From a virus, in IMG/VR virus record IMGVR_UViG_3300035183_001457, positions 1-50,455 of that record: DNA of 50,455 bases; one strand, 5' to 3'. The translations under genes and the position numbers were made by a program. Below are positions 39,704-48,700 of the stretch, piece after piece. Position 1 is the first letter of the stretch; every line of letters begins with the position of its first letter. The notes under the pieces are model-generated. The model was not told the origin of the DNA. It saw nothing but the letters and a program-made list of their open reading frames with translations, and made no database searches.

Positions 39704-40530
39704 TTCCGGGCGCTCTCGAAAAGCTCTCTGAGGATGTATTGCTGCGTGGGCGCTACGGAGTAGCCGGATGGTAACTGGATCGCCTCACCTGCCTTCATGC
39801 GCGAGCGGAGGTCGTCGTGTCGCGTGCGGATCGCCTCCTCGACCTCCGCGCCCGTGATGCCGGTGACGCCGGCGAAGGCGAGCGTTCGTGCGATGAGGTC
39901 GTGTGGCTCGATCGGGAGCGGTGCCGAGCCCCATGCCGTGTGTCGCCACGAGGCGCGCTCGGCGGCCTCGAGGACGGTTCGGTAGATGTCCTTCCACGGG
40001 TCACCGCATGGCGTGGCCCGCGGCGACGACGTTTGCCGTCCAGCCAGCGCCTCGCGGCGCCAGCGCGGCCACTCGAGCATCGCCGCGTCCGGTGCCTTGA
40101 GCATCGCGGATCGAAGCAGCCGGAGGTCGTGGGCGAGGTGCCTTCGGTCAGGCGCAACGTCGAGCACACGGTCGATCTCGGCGACGTAGTGGATTCTTCC
40201 GGCGACACGAGGCTCTGCGTCGCTGTCGAACATGAGCAGCTCGGAGTACGTGAGCAGCGAGGTTCGCGCCGGGATCATCTTGGCGACGCCGTGTGCCTCG
40301 ATCTCGTCCGCGATGCGCGTTCCTCTGAGCGCGCGCCAGAGGTACTTCCTGAGCACCTCGAGCCCAAGCACGTCGCGCACGATGGGAAGGCACGCGCCGA
40401 GGCGCCGCTCGCGGATCCTGAGCATCTCGCCGAACCTCGCGATGTCGATCCGGGGGAGGCGTGTCTTTCGGAGGGCGACGTACGCGACGGGATCTTCCTC
40501 GGCGCGCACGTATGCAGGCTTCTTCGCCAT
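39700..40530 (-). CDS. Hypothetical protein, 276 aa
   Basis: ATG 40530. Mostly helical: VAYVALRKTRLPRIDIARFG, LRKYLWRALRGTRIADEIEA, and a late GVTGITGAEVEEAIRTRHDD. It sits among replication and recombination genes, so a DNA metabolism role is plausible, but I see no motif that shows it. Confidence 0.7.
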   Translation of the reverse strand: MAKKPAYVRAEEDPVAYVALRKTRLPRIDIARFGEMLRIRERRLGACLPIVRDVLGLEVLRKYLWRALRGTRIADEIEAHGVAKMIPARTSLLTYSELLMFDSDAEPRVAGRIHYVAEIDRVLDVAPDRRHLAHDLRLLRSAMLKAPDAAMLEWPRWRREALAGRQTSSPRATPCGDPWKDIYRTVLEAAERASWRHTAWGSAPLPIEPHDLIARTLAFAGVTGITGAEVEEAIRTRHDDLRSRMKAGEAIQLPSGYSVAPTQQYILRELFESARK

Positions 40531-40538
40531 GGTCCACC

Positions 40539-41129
40539 TCAGAACGGAAGGCCGTCGTCGCCGGACGACGTCGGCTCGAGGGAAAGCTCGCGATCGGCGT
40601 CGCGGATTGCCTTTTCAAAGTCTCCCTTCCACGCGCCGGATCGAAGGCCCGGCGTGAGGTGTTCGAGGATGGCTTTGAGGTGGCCGCGCATCGCCTTGTG
40701 CTTCCCCCATTCCCACCTCACGAGGTCCGCGAGCTGCTCCGCGGTTCTCGTCGACAAGCATCCGGGCTCGTGCTCGACGCCGGCGTGGAATGCGTCGCCA
40801 CCTCCACCGATGCCGCAGTCGCACGAAGCGCGGTCTCCGTCGTCGCGGACCATGTCCATGCGCTGCTGCATGAGGTCGCAGATCCTGTGGATGTCGGTCG
40901 CGATCATGCTGTTTCCGACGGGGACGCCCATCGCGATGTCCTTGAGGAGGCTGATCGCATCCCGCATCCCGCGCTTCAGGTCCGCGACGGGTTTGCGGTC
41001 GTTCGTCGACAGGCCTCCGCGCGCATCAAGCACGTCGACCAGCACCGAGAACAGCTTTCCGTCCTCGGTGCTCGTGTCCATGGCGCGGAGGCGCGCCTTC
41101 AACTCCTGCTCCCTCGTCAACGACTTCAT
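40539..41129 (-). CDS. Hypothetical protein with SSB-type acidic C-terminus
   Basis: A 196-aa protein from ATG 41129 (SD GGAGCAGG; ATGA overlap). Helical body, a small cluster of cysteines and His (ASCDCGIGGGGDAFHAGVEH, PGC), and a C-terminal SSGDDGLPF that mimics the SSB tip (this phage SSB ends VDDDLPF). The tip is used by SSB to recruit replication and repair enzymes, so this protein might compete for or share those partners. Role inferred. Confidence 0.7.
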   Translation of the reverse strand: MKSLTREQELKARLRAMDTSTEDGKLFSVLVDVLDARGGLSTNDRKPVADLKRGMRDAISLLKDIAMGVPVGNSMIATDIHRICDLMQQRMDMVRDDGDRASCDCGIGGGGDAFHAGVEHEPGCLSTRTAEQLADLVRWEWGKHKAMRGHLKAILEHLTPGLRSGAWKGDFEKAIRDADRELSLEPTSSGDDGLPF

Positions 41130-41359
41130 TTCCTGCTCCTTGCCGCGTCTTTCATCTCGCGCAGCGTCGTGCGGAGTGCATCCGCGTGTTGCCTCGTCAC
41201 CAGAAGATCTTTTTCGACAGCGGCGAGCGCCCTCATGAGCGCCACCTCCATCTGCGCCATCAGCTCGGAGGCCGGCACGCCATCGCGCACGACCTCGAGC
41301 GCGCCGATCTCGCCCGTGGCGACGCCGGCGAGGTAGATGTTCATCTCGCGTTCCGTCAC
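41126..41359 (-). CDS. Small helical protein, 77 aa
   Basis: GTG 41359 (GTGA overlap, SD AAGGAGG); ATG 41344 is an alternative. Helical with MRALAAVEKDLLVTRQHADA and a basic end (KDAARSRK). No motif. Embedded between the MT-A70 methyltransferase and the SSB-tip protein. Confidence 0.65.
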   Translation of the reverse strand: MTEREMNIYLAGVATGEIGALEVVRDGVPASELMAQMEVALMRALAAVEKDLLVTRQHADALRTTLREMKDAARSRK

Positions 41360-41919
41360 GCAGCCTCCTTGGGAGCCTCGTCGCCCCACACGTCGAATCC
41401 GGGTCGCGGCGCGCGCTCGAACATGGCGAGCGCCGGTCCGCCGAACACCTCGAGCGCCTGCCTGTACGCGAAGGCCGGCTTCTCGCTGTGCTCGCCGGTC
41501 GGCGAGTCGAAGTCCGCGCGCGCGCGCTGCCATGCGGTGCCGTTGCGTCCGGGCTGCCCACGGCGCCCCCACAGAAGAAACTCGACGCCGTGGCGACCGT
41601 ACTGGCCCATCCCGAGGGAGATCTGTCCGGTGGCCTCGGTGGTCTTAATCCACGTCCACGTCGTCACGTACTGCGCGCCGCACGCGTCGAGCAGCTTGAG
41701 CCCGTGAGGCAGCGAGGACTTCGTCGTCCAGATGCCGACCCAGAACTTCAACAACGGCCGCCACACGGGCGCACCAAGCACGGCGGACGGGATCTGGTCG
41801 TACCGGAGGACGTTGTAGTGGCGCTGCGCGCCCCGACCGCCTCCGCCCGTCTCGGGCCACGGAGGATCGATCGTGATCATGCGATACCGTTTCTCGTTGA
41901 GGACGCTGCCGTAATCCAT
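41356..41919 (-). CDS. MT-A70 family adenine methyltransferase
   Basis: A 187-aa protein from ATG 41919 (SD AAGGAG). It carries YRMITIDPPWPETGGGG with the catalytic DPPW at residues 18-21, then WTWIKTTEATGQISLGMGQY and HSEKPAFAYRQALEVFGGPA, all typical of MT-A70 (m6A) enzymes. It would methylate phage DNA to avoid restriction or alter regulation. It is a second methyltransferase besides the ParB fusion. Confidence 0.9.
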   Translation of the reverse strand: MDYGSVLNEKRYRMITIDPPWPETGGGGRGAQRHYNVLRYDQIPSAVLGAPVWRPLLKFWVGIWTTKSSLPHGLKLLDACGAQYVTTWTWIKTTEATGQISLGMGQYGRHGVEFLLWGRRGQPGRNGTAWQRARADFDSPTGEHSEKPAFAYRQALEVFGGPALAMFERAPRPGFDVWGDEAPKEAA

Positions 41920-41933
41920 CTGCTGCTCCTTGC

Positions 41934-43454
41934 TCACATGACGCGGTCGTCGAGGTTCGCGAAGCACGGAGGCGACCCGTTGAAGTGCAGCCTCCTCGTG
42001 CCCGTCGGCCCGTTGCGGTTCTTCGCGATGATCACCTCGGCGACGCCCTTCATCGCGTCGGGGCACTTCGGCCCGGCGTAGTATTCCTCGCGGTACAGGA
42101 AGGCGATCACGTCGGCGTCCTGCTCGATGCTCCCCGACTCGCGAAGGTCGCTCATGGATGGCCGCTTGTCGGTGCGGCTCTCGACGCCACGGTTCAGCTG
42201 CGAGAGGGCGATCACCGGGATCCCAAGCTCGCGCGCGAGGTTCTTCAGCCCCTTGCTCACCTCGGAGACGGCGACGTTCTTCTTGTCCTCGAACGCGCCG
42301 CCGTCGACGTCCATCATCTGCAGGTAGTCGATGAACACCGCGCTGAGCTTCTTCTTGCGGTGCACGGCGCGGGTGCGCGCGCGCGCCTGCCCGATCGTGA
42401 GGCCGGGCGTGTCGTCGATGATCAGGTGATCCGTCTCCGAAAGCTCGCCGAAAGCATCGAGGATCTTCGCCGCCTCCGCGCGCGAGAGGTTGGAGCGCTT
42501 GATGTCGATCCGGGTCATGGACCCGACGATGCGCTCGACGATCTGGTTGGCCGGCTGCTCGAGCGAGTAGAACAGGCACCGCTCGCTCCGCCGGAACAGC
42601 TGCTTGATGATGTCGAGGACGAACTGCGTCTTGCCCATCGATGGCCGAGCGCCCACGACGTAGAATTCCCCCGGCGTGAACGGCGCGATCGCGTCGATGT
42701 CGGCGAAGCCGGTATTGAGGACCTGTCGCTTCCCTCCGAACACTGGCAGCGAGGAGCGCACGACCTCGACCGTCGTCCTGAGGTCGACCATCTTCGAGGA
42801 CACGCGCCCGTCTGCTGTCGCGAGGGCGCGCTGCGCCTCGTCGATGATGTCGGCGGCCTTGCCATCGGCATGCTCGGCGCGCGCGGCCGCCCGGTGCGAG
42901 GCTTCCGCCACGAGCCGAAGGGATGCCTTCTCGCGCACGATGCGCGCGTATCCCTCGGCGTGTGCCGACGACGGGAGAGCGGCTTCCAGCTGAGAGATCG
43001 CAGCGGCTCCGCCGCACGCGTCGAGCTTGTTCCTTCGGAGAAGCTCCTCGACCACGTGGATCACGTCGACGGGCTCGCCGCCGCGCGCGAGCCGGAGGAT
43101 CGATTCGTAGATCCACCGATGCTGCTCGCGGTAGAAGTCGAGCGGAGTCAGGCCTGTTTCCTCGACGTCGTCGAGCACGCTCGGTGACATGAGGATCGCC
43201 CCGAGCAGGTGCCGCTCGGCATCGAGGGCGCGCGCGGCCGGCCTCTTGCGCGCTGTGGCGATGGCTTCCTCGACGAGAGCGCGGTGAGCCTGCTCCTGCG
43301 CTCCGATCACGTCGCCCACTGGAATAAGTTCGTCGGTGCCGAGCGCGCTCCGCAGCGCGCCGACGGTGACGGCGACGACCTCGTCGTCCTCGAGTTCGTG
43401 CAGGTCGCTGAGATCGATCTCGTCCGAGTCGATCGTGATCACAGGCTCAGCCAT
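41934..43454 (-). CDS. DnaB-like replicative helicase
   Basis: A 506-aa protein, ATG 43454. The N-terminal DnaB domain (DAERHLLGAILMSPSVLDDV) and the RecA-fold C-terminal domain are present, with Walker A GARPSMGKT at 268-276, Walker B SAVFIDYLQMM and the LNRGVESRTDKRPSMSDLRE motif. Full length for the family. It unwinds DNA at the phage fork. The residues before position 75 are an additional acidic segment. Confidence 0.95.
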   Translation of the reverse strand: MAEPVITIDSDEIDLSDLHELEDDEVVAVTVGALRSALGTDELIPVGDVIGAQEQAHRALVEEAIATARKRPAARALDAERHLLGAILMSPSVLDDVEETGLTPLDFYREQHRWIYESILRLARGGEPVDVIHVVEELLRRNKLDACGGAAAISQLEAALPSSAHAEGYARIVREKASLRLVAEASHRAAARAEHADGKAADIIDEAQRALATADGRVSSKMVDLRTTVEVVRSSLPVFGGKRQVLNTGFADIDAIAPFTPGEFYVVGARPSMGKTQFVLDIIKQLFRRSERCLFYSLEQPANQIVERIVGSMTRIDIKRSNLSRAEAAKILDAFGELSETDHLIIDDTPGLTIGQARARTRAVHRKKKLSAVFIDYLQMMDVDGGAFEDKKNVAVSEVSKGLKNLARELGIPVIALSQLNRGVESRTDKRPSMSDLRESGSIEQDADVIAFLYREEYYAGPKCPDAMKGVAEVIIAKNRNGPTGTRRLHFNGSPPCFANLDDRVM

Positions 43455-44121
43455 CGATCGTCCACTTTTCTGCTTGAAGATCGAATCGCCATCCAGAGGA
43501 CGCTGCGTGCTCGTCCTGCTCGCTCCACGAGTAGCCTGCCGGCACCACGATCTCTCGCCCGCAGCGTGCGCGCACCTTGCGCGTCGACGGACCGGATCTC
43601 CCGTGCTCGTAGAGGTCGATCCACTTGTCGATCGACCTCACGACGTACTCCCATCCTCGGTGCGTGCCGCGCCCCTCCCACTCGTCAAGGGACATGCCGA
43701 TGATCGCCCGCGCCACATCGGACACGCGATACCCGGCCTTGAGCGCCGTCGACAGCGACTTCCGGCGGTTGCCACCGAGGAGCGGATCTCCGCGCGCCGT
43801 GGTCTTCCATGTGCGCTCCCAGATGGCGACCAGACCGGATGCCGCATCGCGGGCGAGAGCGGTCTCGGCGTGCAGGTCGCGCGGCGTGCACCCATCGAAC
43901 TCACCCGCGAGCGCCGCCTCCGCCGGGTCGAGGATCGCAAGCATCTGCTGCTGCGCTCCTCGGCTCGCGAAGGCGACACGCGCGGACTGGACCTCCACAT
44001 CCCCAAGCTCGACGGTGAACAGCACCGTCTCTCCTTCACGGACGACAACGGACCTCGGCGAGAAAGTGACGTCCACATATCGCCTCGGTCGCTTCGGATC
44101 TCTCGGAATGAGGTCGGCCAC
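43447..44121 (-). CDS. Probable helicase loader / replication organiser
   Basis: A 224-aa protein from GTG 44121 (SD GAGGTG). Residues about 120-172 (RRKSLSTALKAGYRVSDVAR and following helices, EYVVRSIDKWIDLYE) follow the conserved C-terminal pattern of phage replication initiators and loaders. It overlaps DnaB by 8 nt. The first half is beta-like and unassigned. Helicase loading is the most likely role. Confidence 0.65.
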   Translation of the reverse strand: MADLIPRDPKRPRRYVDVTFSPRSVVVREGETVLFTVELGDVEVQSARVAFASRGAQQQMLAILDPAEAALAGEFDGCTPRDLHAETALARDAASGLVAIWERTWKTTARGDPLLGGNRRKSLSTALKAGYRVSDVARAIIGMSLDEWEGRGTHRGWEYVVRSIDKWIDLYEHGRSGPSTRKVRARCGREIVVPAGYSWSEQDEHAASSGWRFDLQAEKWTIDG

Positions 44122-44130
44122 GTGAGCACC

Positions 44131-44574
44131 TCAGAAGGGGAGATCGTCGTCGACGAAGCCGGAGTCGCCACCGGCATCCTCCTGCGGCTGCTGCGTCTGC
44201 GTCTGCGTCTTGCGCTGGCCCGACGCAGGCGCGGCGTCCCCGCCGGCGCCACCGAGGAAGAGCAGCTGGTTGCCGACGACCTCGGTGCGGTACTTCTCGA
44301 CGCCATGCTTGTCCTTGTACGAGCGGGTCTGCATGCGACCCTCGACGTAGACCTGCCTGCCCTTCTTGAGGTACTGGCCGGCGTTCTCCGCCGTCTTCCC
44401 GAAGGTGACGACGTCCATCCACTCGGTGTGGTCCTTCCAGCCGTCGCCTTCCTTGCGACGCTCGGTCACCGCCAGTCGGAGGGTGCAGACGGCGTTGCCG
44501 GACTGCAGGTAGCGCACCTCGGGGTCCTTGCCGAGGTTGCCGACGAGGATCACCTTGTTGACTCCGTTTGCCAT
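44131..44574 (-). CDS. ssb: Single-stranded DNA-binding protein
   Basis: A 147-aa SSB. OB fold begins MANGVNKVILVGNLGKDPEV, continues WKDHTEWMDVVTFGKTAENA and YLKKGRQVYVEGRMQTRSYK, then a Gln/Gly linker and the acidic tip VDDDLPF for partner binding. ATG 44574 is the canonical start; an in-frame ATG at 44655 would add 27 residues lying across the leader hairpin. It protects ssDNA at forks and during recombination. Confidence 0.95.
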   Translation of the reverse strand: MANGVNKVILVGNLGKDPEVRYLQSGNAVCTLRLAVTERRKEGDGWKDHTEWMDVVTFGKTAENAGQYLKKGRQVYVEGRMQTRSYKDKHGVEKYRTEVVGNQLLFLGGAGGDAAPASGQRKTQTQTQQPQEDAGGDSGFVDDDLPF

Positions 44575-44587
44575 GCTTCTCTCCTTG

Positions 44588-44605
44588 GCCGCTTCGGTGC
44601 GGCGT
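44588..44605 (-). promoter_or_regulatory. Leader hairpin shared with the 4205 gene
   Basis: On the minus strand CGCCGCACCGAAGCGGC is identical over 17 nt to the hairpin at 4227-4244. It lies just before the SSB ribosome-binding site AAGGAG. Confidence 0.5.
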
Positions 44606-44686
44606 CGACGGCGTGAGGCGCCCGCGAGCCACGAGGGGACCGTCGCGGCGTCCATGTTCCTCGTGCTGCCTCACGTCGTCGACGCG

Positions 44687-44707
44687 GCACCGGAACAAGT
44701 CCGGTGC
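44687..44707 (-). terminator. Hairpin after the Sak4-like gene
   Basis: GCACCGGA and TCCGGTGC form a perfect 8-bp stem with a 5-nt loop, 7 nt after the upstream stop. No U-run. It could attenuate or mark an mRNA processing point before ssb. Confidence 0.45.
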
Positions 44708-44714
44708 GCGCGCG

Positions 44715-46193
44715 CTATGCCGCGGTCGGCGTTCGCAGCTTGTCGATCTTCTTGGCCTCGGCCATGACGTCCTCGGGGATGGCGGCTCCCTCGATGATCA
44801 GGCTTCGGCGTTTCGCGTACGCGCGGCACCACGCGCGCGCCTCCTCGCGGGAGATCTTCTCGAGGCGCTCCTTCCACGACTCGAGCGTCTCGTTCACGTC
44901 GACGACCTTCTTGCACGTGTCGATCGCCGCGGCGAAGGCGAGCGCCTCACTCGTAATGGACGCGCGCTTCGGTGCGGCGCGACCACCGGGTGACGACGAC
45001 GGGCTCGGAGAGGAAGCCGGCGGGTCCTTGGGTGCGTCGGCGGTCTCGGTGCCACGCTGGCTCGTCGACGGAGGCGCCTCCGCCGTCGTGGATGGCGCCT
45101 CCTTCGAAGGGTCCGCGTCCGCCTGCGGCGCAGGAGTGTCTTTTGTGACCTCCTTCAGATCCTCCGTGATCTGCGCCTTCTTCTCGTCGACCATGCGCTG
45201 AAGGCCGGCGATCACGCGCTCGCCGTCCTCGTACGTGTCGATCGGCTTGTTCTCGTTGAGGGCGAGCAGCGTCGCGTTCAGCGCGGTGCGAACGCCGGCC
45301 TCGAGCAGCAGGCGCTTCACCTCGCCCTTCTGCCAGTCTGAGAACGGCTTGCGCCCGTCCTCGAGCCATTCGAGCAGCTCCTTCCCGAATCCCTCGTCGA
45401 GGAGCTTCATTCGGCGGTCCTGAAACTTTCCAGTGCGATCCTTTTCGACGGTGGCGAGGTGGTTCTGATCGAGGCTCACGAGGAACGAGAACTCGTATTC
45501 GATGCCCTTGCCCTGCTCCGGCTTGAGGCCGATGCGCTTCGGCTTGTTCTTGCCGTCCTCGTTCTCGAGCGACCACGCGGTGTCGGCGCGCATCGTGGCG
45601 ATCACGTGACCGGGAAACCTCTTGATCGCCTCCACCAGCTCCTTGTGCTTCGGCGTGGCCTGCGCCCATGGCGTAAAGCGGTTCCCGTTGCTGGCCGCGC
45701 GCGCCTCGTCGACCTGCTCGAGCAACTCTCGCCATGCGTGCGAGAGCGAGTCGATGACCACGACGCCCCATCCGGCCTTCGCTCCGGCCTCGAGCGCGTC
45801 GATGTAGTCGTCGGGCGACTTCCCGACGGTGTCCCTGCCGAGGACGATCACGTCGAAATCGTACTGGTCGGCGTAAAGCTCGGAGTCGCCATCCTCGCTG
45901 TCAATCACGCCGATGCGGCCCGGACCTTCCGTCGGGATCGCTCCCTTGTTCATCGCGAGCGCCATGCCCGTCGCCACGCGCAGAGAGCCGCGCGTCTTGC
46001 CTCCTCCACTCAGCGAGTAGAACGCGCCCCTGAGCTTGACCTGCTTCTTTGTTGCCTTCCTCGGCTTGATCGTCGACATCCTCGTCTCCTTCTTCATGGC
46101 GATCTCACGGATCGCCTCAACCTGTTCGGGCGTCATTGTGCTGAGCGCCCGTGTGAACATCTCCTGCAGGAACCACTCGCGCGGCGAGGTCAC
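44715..46193 (-). CDS. Sak4-like RecA-fold ATPase
   Basis: A 492-aa protein. GTG 46193 overlaps the prior stop (GTGA); ATG 46079 after AAGGAGACGAGG is an alternative. P-loop SLSGGGKT at about 60-67, RIGVIDSEDGDSELYADQYD, and Walker B-like GVVVIDSLSHAW match AAA_24/Sak4 phage recombinases. The C-terminal part adds a Pro/Ser/Thr-rich linker and a small helical domain. With the YqaJ nuclease and SSB it forms an annealing/recombination set. Confidence 0.85.
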   Translation of the reverse strand: MTSPREWFLQEMFTRALSTMTPEQVEAIREIAMKKETRMSTIKPRKATKKQVKLRGAFYSLSGGGKTRGSLRVATGMALAMNKGAIPTEGPGRIGVIDSEDGDSELYADQYDFDVIVLGRDTVGKSPDDYIDALEAGAKAGWGVVVIDSLSHAWRELLEQVDEARAASNGNRFTPWAQATPKHKELVEAIKRFPGHVIATMRADTAWSLENEDGKNKPKRIGLKPEQGKGIEYEFSFLVSLDQNHLATVEKDRTGKFQDRRMKLLDEGFGKELLEWLEDGRKPFSDWQKGEVKRLLLEAGVRTALNATLLALNENKPIDTYEDGERVIAGLQRMVDEKKAQITEDLKEVTKDTPAPQADADPSKEAPSTTAEAPPSTSQRGTETADAPKDPPASSPSPSSSPGGRAAPKRASITSEALAFAAAIDTCKKVVDVNETLESWKERLEKISREEARAWCRAYAKRRSLIIEGAAIPEDVMAEAKKIDKLRTPTAA

Positions 46194-46879
46194 CCGTCGA
46201 CCATTCCGCGGAGCGGGGCGCGCAGCACCTCCTCGAGCGCGTCGTTCGCAATCTTCTTCACCTCGTCGGGCGTGTCGCCGATCGCGTGCGCCTTGCTGGA
46301 CCTCTCGAGCTTCCCCATGACGCCCATGACGCCGTCGAAAACCTCGCGCGCGTCGAAGCCGAGGGCGCGCGCGATGATGGCGACCATCGCGAACGCCTCC
46401 ACGGCGACGCCCACCACGCGACGCTCGTCGAGCGTCCCGGCCACGAGGTGATCGAGCAGCGCCAGAGCCTCGGTGCCGCCTGTGCTCACGTGATCACGGA
46501 GCGGCATCGGCACCTCGCCGATCGGACGCTGCTCCTCCGGGCGCTCCTCCGCCTCGATCGAGTCCTCGGCGATGTCTCGGTCCGCCTCGGTGAGGCCGCC
46601 GGCGAGCGCGAGGCCGCGGTAGGCTTCCTCCGTCATGTCCCACGCCTCCGAGGCGAGCTGCATGAACGGCTCGTTGGTCAACACCTTACGGATCATCTTG
46701 AGCGCCGTCGACGCGTTCGCGAGGCACGCGCGGACGTAGGCGTCCACGACGTAATCCTCGACGACGCCGTCCTCGCCGAGCATGCTGGTGATCTCGTCGA
46801 CCCATCGCTCGCGCGCATCGGCCTGCACCAGATACGCGAACTGCATCACACGATCCTTCTGCTTCTCCGTGAGTGCCAT
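46190..46879 (-). CDS. Hypothetical helical protein, 229 aa
   Basis: ATG 46879 (SD AAGGAG). Almost fully helical (MALTEKQKDRVMQFAYLVQA, VVDAYVRACLANASTALKMI), with an acidic linker (EDSIEAEERPEEQRP) and a second helical domain. No motif recognised. Coupled to the Sak4-like gene, so it may act in recombination. Confidence 0.7.
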   Translation of the reverse strand: MALTEKQKDRVMQFAYLVQADARERWVDEITSMLGEDGVVEDYVVDAYVRACLANASTALKMIRKVLTNEPFMQLASEAWDMTEEAYRGLALAGGLTEADRDIAEDSIEAEERPEEQRPIGEVPMPLRDHVSTGGTEALALLDHLVAGTLDERRVVGVAVEAFAMVAIIARALGFDAREVFDGVMGVMGKLERSSKAHAIGDTPDEVKKIANDALEEVLRAPLRGMVDG

Positions 46880-46891
46880 CGTTCTGCTCCT

Positions 46892-47371
46892 TCAGTTTGG
46901 AAAGGCGCGCGCGGCTCCGTTGCGCGCCTCAATGAAACCAGTCACCGCACCGTCGATCTTCGTGAGCTTTCGGGCCTTGCCGACGTAGACCGTTCCTTCC
47001 GAATCCTCCCTCACGTCTCCGACGAGGCCGATCGCCTCGGGAGCGTCCTCGTGCTCCACGATGCACATGATCACGCGCTGCGCCTTCTGTCCGACCCTGT
47101 GCTCGAGGGCGACCAGCACGATGGCTCCGGCGTAGGCTCCGCTCTCGCGCGCCGCGGTTGCCATCTCGGAGCACCACAGGTCGCGCTCCTCGTCGTTGAG
47201 CGCCACCGGGATCGCGTCGGCAGCTTCCTCCTCGTCGCACGGGCAGAACACGTAGCCATGTGCGGTGAAGCGGCCGCCTCCTCGGTGGTTCAGCATCGCG
47301 ACGTCGCCGGCGGCGCGAGCGAACGTCTCCATGAGGAGCTTCTGCGGCGATGCAACGTGCAGCGTCTTCAC
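46892..47371 (-). CDS. Hypothetical protein, 159 aa
   Basis: GTG 47371 (GTGA overlap; SD GGAGGAG). Alpha/beta with a CPCDEEEAADA segment and AIVLVALEHRVGQKAQRVIM. No family recognised. It lies between YqaJ nuclease and a helical protein in the recombination block. Confidence 0.7.
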   Translation of the reverse strand: MKTLHVASPQKLLMETFARAAGDVAMLNHRGGGRFTAHGYVFCPCDEEEAADAIPVALNDEERDLWCSEMATAARESGAYAGAIVLVALEHRVGQKAQRVIMCIVEHEDAPEAIGLVGDVREDSEGTVYVGKARKLTKIDGAVTGFIEARNGAARAFPN

Positions 47372-48354
47372 GCGATCTCCTCCGTCCTGCCTGTCAGGAA
47401 CACGCGCAGGGACCGCGCGCTGTTGCGCTCGACGGTGCACTCGTTCGTGAGCTTCGCCATGGCCGCCTCGTCCACGCCGAACTGCGTCGCGAGCTTTGAG
47501 GCGACGAGGTTCCAGTCGACGGACGGCTTCAGCTTGCTCGACGTGTAGTGGATCGAGCCGCCGTCCCAGACGCACTTCGCTGCGTCCTTGAGGAGGAGCT
47601 TGAGCTTGATCGCCGACTCCTCCTTCGTCGCCGCAGCGGTCTTCTCGAGGTCGCGCGCGTGCGCGTATCGCGTGGCAAGCTCGATGATCTCCGGCGTCGC
47701 CTGCGTCTCGGGGCGCGTTGCCTTCGGCCAGAGCGCCGTCGCAAGCTCGTCGCTCACCGCTGCGTCGGGCGGAGGGATGATCCCCTCCACGACGTGATCG
47801 AGCCAGAACTGCTCGGCTGAGTCACGGAGCACATCGATCGCAGGATCTCGGCGCGGCACGACGTAGCGGAGAAGCTCGTCGCTGTCGACCGCGAAGCAGT
47901 AGACGTGCGCAACGTGTCGGCCGGTGATGCCCATGTACCACTGCGCCTGCAGCCCCTTGTGCTTCGCGACCTGATCGGTGCCCTCGGCGCCCCACAGGTG
48001 CCTGTTGCGCGAGGTGCAGGTCGTGACCTCGATGATCCCCCTCCCGTCCTTCGTGAGGCCGTCCGGCGATCCGGCGAAGAACGGAACGTCGTCGTCCACA
48101 AAGAAGCTCGCGAAGCTCCCGCGCGCGTCACGCACGAGCGCGTGGTGCTCGCGGTGCACGTACTCGAGGATGCCCGGCTCGCAGATCAACCCGCGCATCA
48201 TGGCCGGGCTCGGGCGCGCCGTGTCGGCCGGTACGCGCCCTGTCATGCGGCGCCACACGTCAACGCGGGAGAGGTGCGGATGCAGGCCGACGACGGCGAC
48301 GGCGTCGTGGCCGCCGATGTACGTGCCTCTCCGCAGCGGTTCATCGAGCAGCAT
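47368..48354 (-). CDS. YqaJ/lambda-exo-type nuclease with altered active site
   Basis: A 328-aa protein from ATG 48354 (SD GGAGGG). The PD-(D/E)XK fold features are visible: E59 in MRGLICEPGILEY, D98 in GSPDGL, E109 in GIIEV and the glutamine helix LQAQWYMGI. The expected lysine in E-x-K is threonine (T111, codon ACG versus AAG), so the exonuclease may be inactive or use another lysine. It normally makes 3' overhangs for phage annealing. Confidence 0.8.
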   Translation of the reverse strand: MLLDEPLRRGTYIGGHDAVAVVGLHPHLSRVDVWRRMTGRVPADTARPSPAMMRGLICEPGILEYVHREHHALVRDARGSFASFFVDDDVPFFAGSPDGLTKDGRGIIEVTTCTSRNRHLWGAEGTDQVAKHKGLQAQWYMGITGRHVAHVYCFAVDSDELLRYVVPRRDPAIDVLRDSAEQFWLDHVVEGIIPPPDAAVSDELATALWPKATRPETQATPEIIELATRYAHARDLEKTAAATKEESAIKLKLLLKDAAKCVWDGGSIHYTSSKLKPSVDWNLVASKLATQFGVDEAAMAKLTNECTVERNSARSLRVFLTGRTEEIA

Positions 48355-48700
48355 CTTTGCCCTCCTCGTCGAACGCGACGCACACGCACTCCTCGATCGA
48401 GCACACGCCGGCCTCGTCGTGATCGACCTCGGCGTGGCCGCACTCGCAGATGCGAACGGGCTGCTCCTCCGACTTCTCCTTCCCGTACTCGGGGATCGGC
48501 GGGGGCGCCGGCATGCCGCGCCGGACCCAGTCGGCGACGTTGTCCTCGGTGGTGAGCCATCCCTTGCGGCCTCGGTGGTTCGTAGCGGCCACGAGGCCGG
48601 CGCGGAACAGGCGCAACATGTATTGCTCGCTCACTCCGGCGAGGGTTGCGGCCTCGGCTGCGTTCATCGTGAGCTTCTTCTTTGGCTCCGTCGTGTTCAT
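48341..48700 (-). CDS. Excisionase-type HTH plus zinc-binding tail
   Basis: A 119-aa protein, ATG 48700 (SD GAGGAAGC). Residues 12-62 are a MerR/excisionase-like HTH (AAEAATLAGVSEQYMLRLFR and GRKGWLTTEDNVADWV). C85, C87, H89, C100, C105 and C107 form a likely zinc site. Probably a DNA-binding regulator. It resembles the domain in the 7215 gene, and no integrase is present for it to serve as an excisionase. Confidence 0.75.
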   Translation of the reverse strand: MNTTEPKKKLTMNAAEAATLAGVSEQYMLRLFRAGLVAATNHRGRKGWLTTEDNVADWVRRGMPAPPPIPEYGKEKSEEQPVRICECGHAEVDHDEAGVCSIEECVCVAFDEEGKDAAR

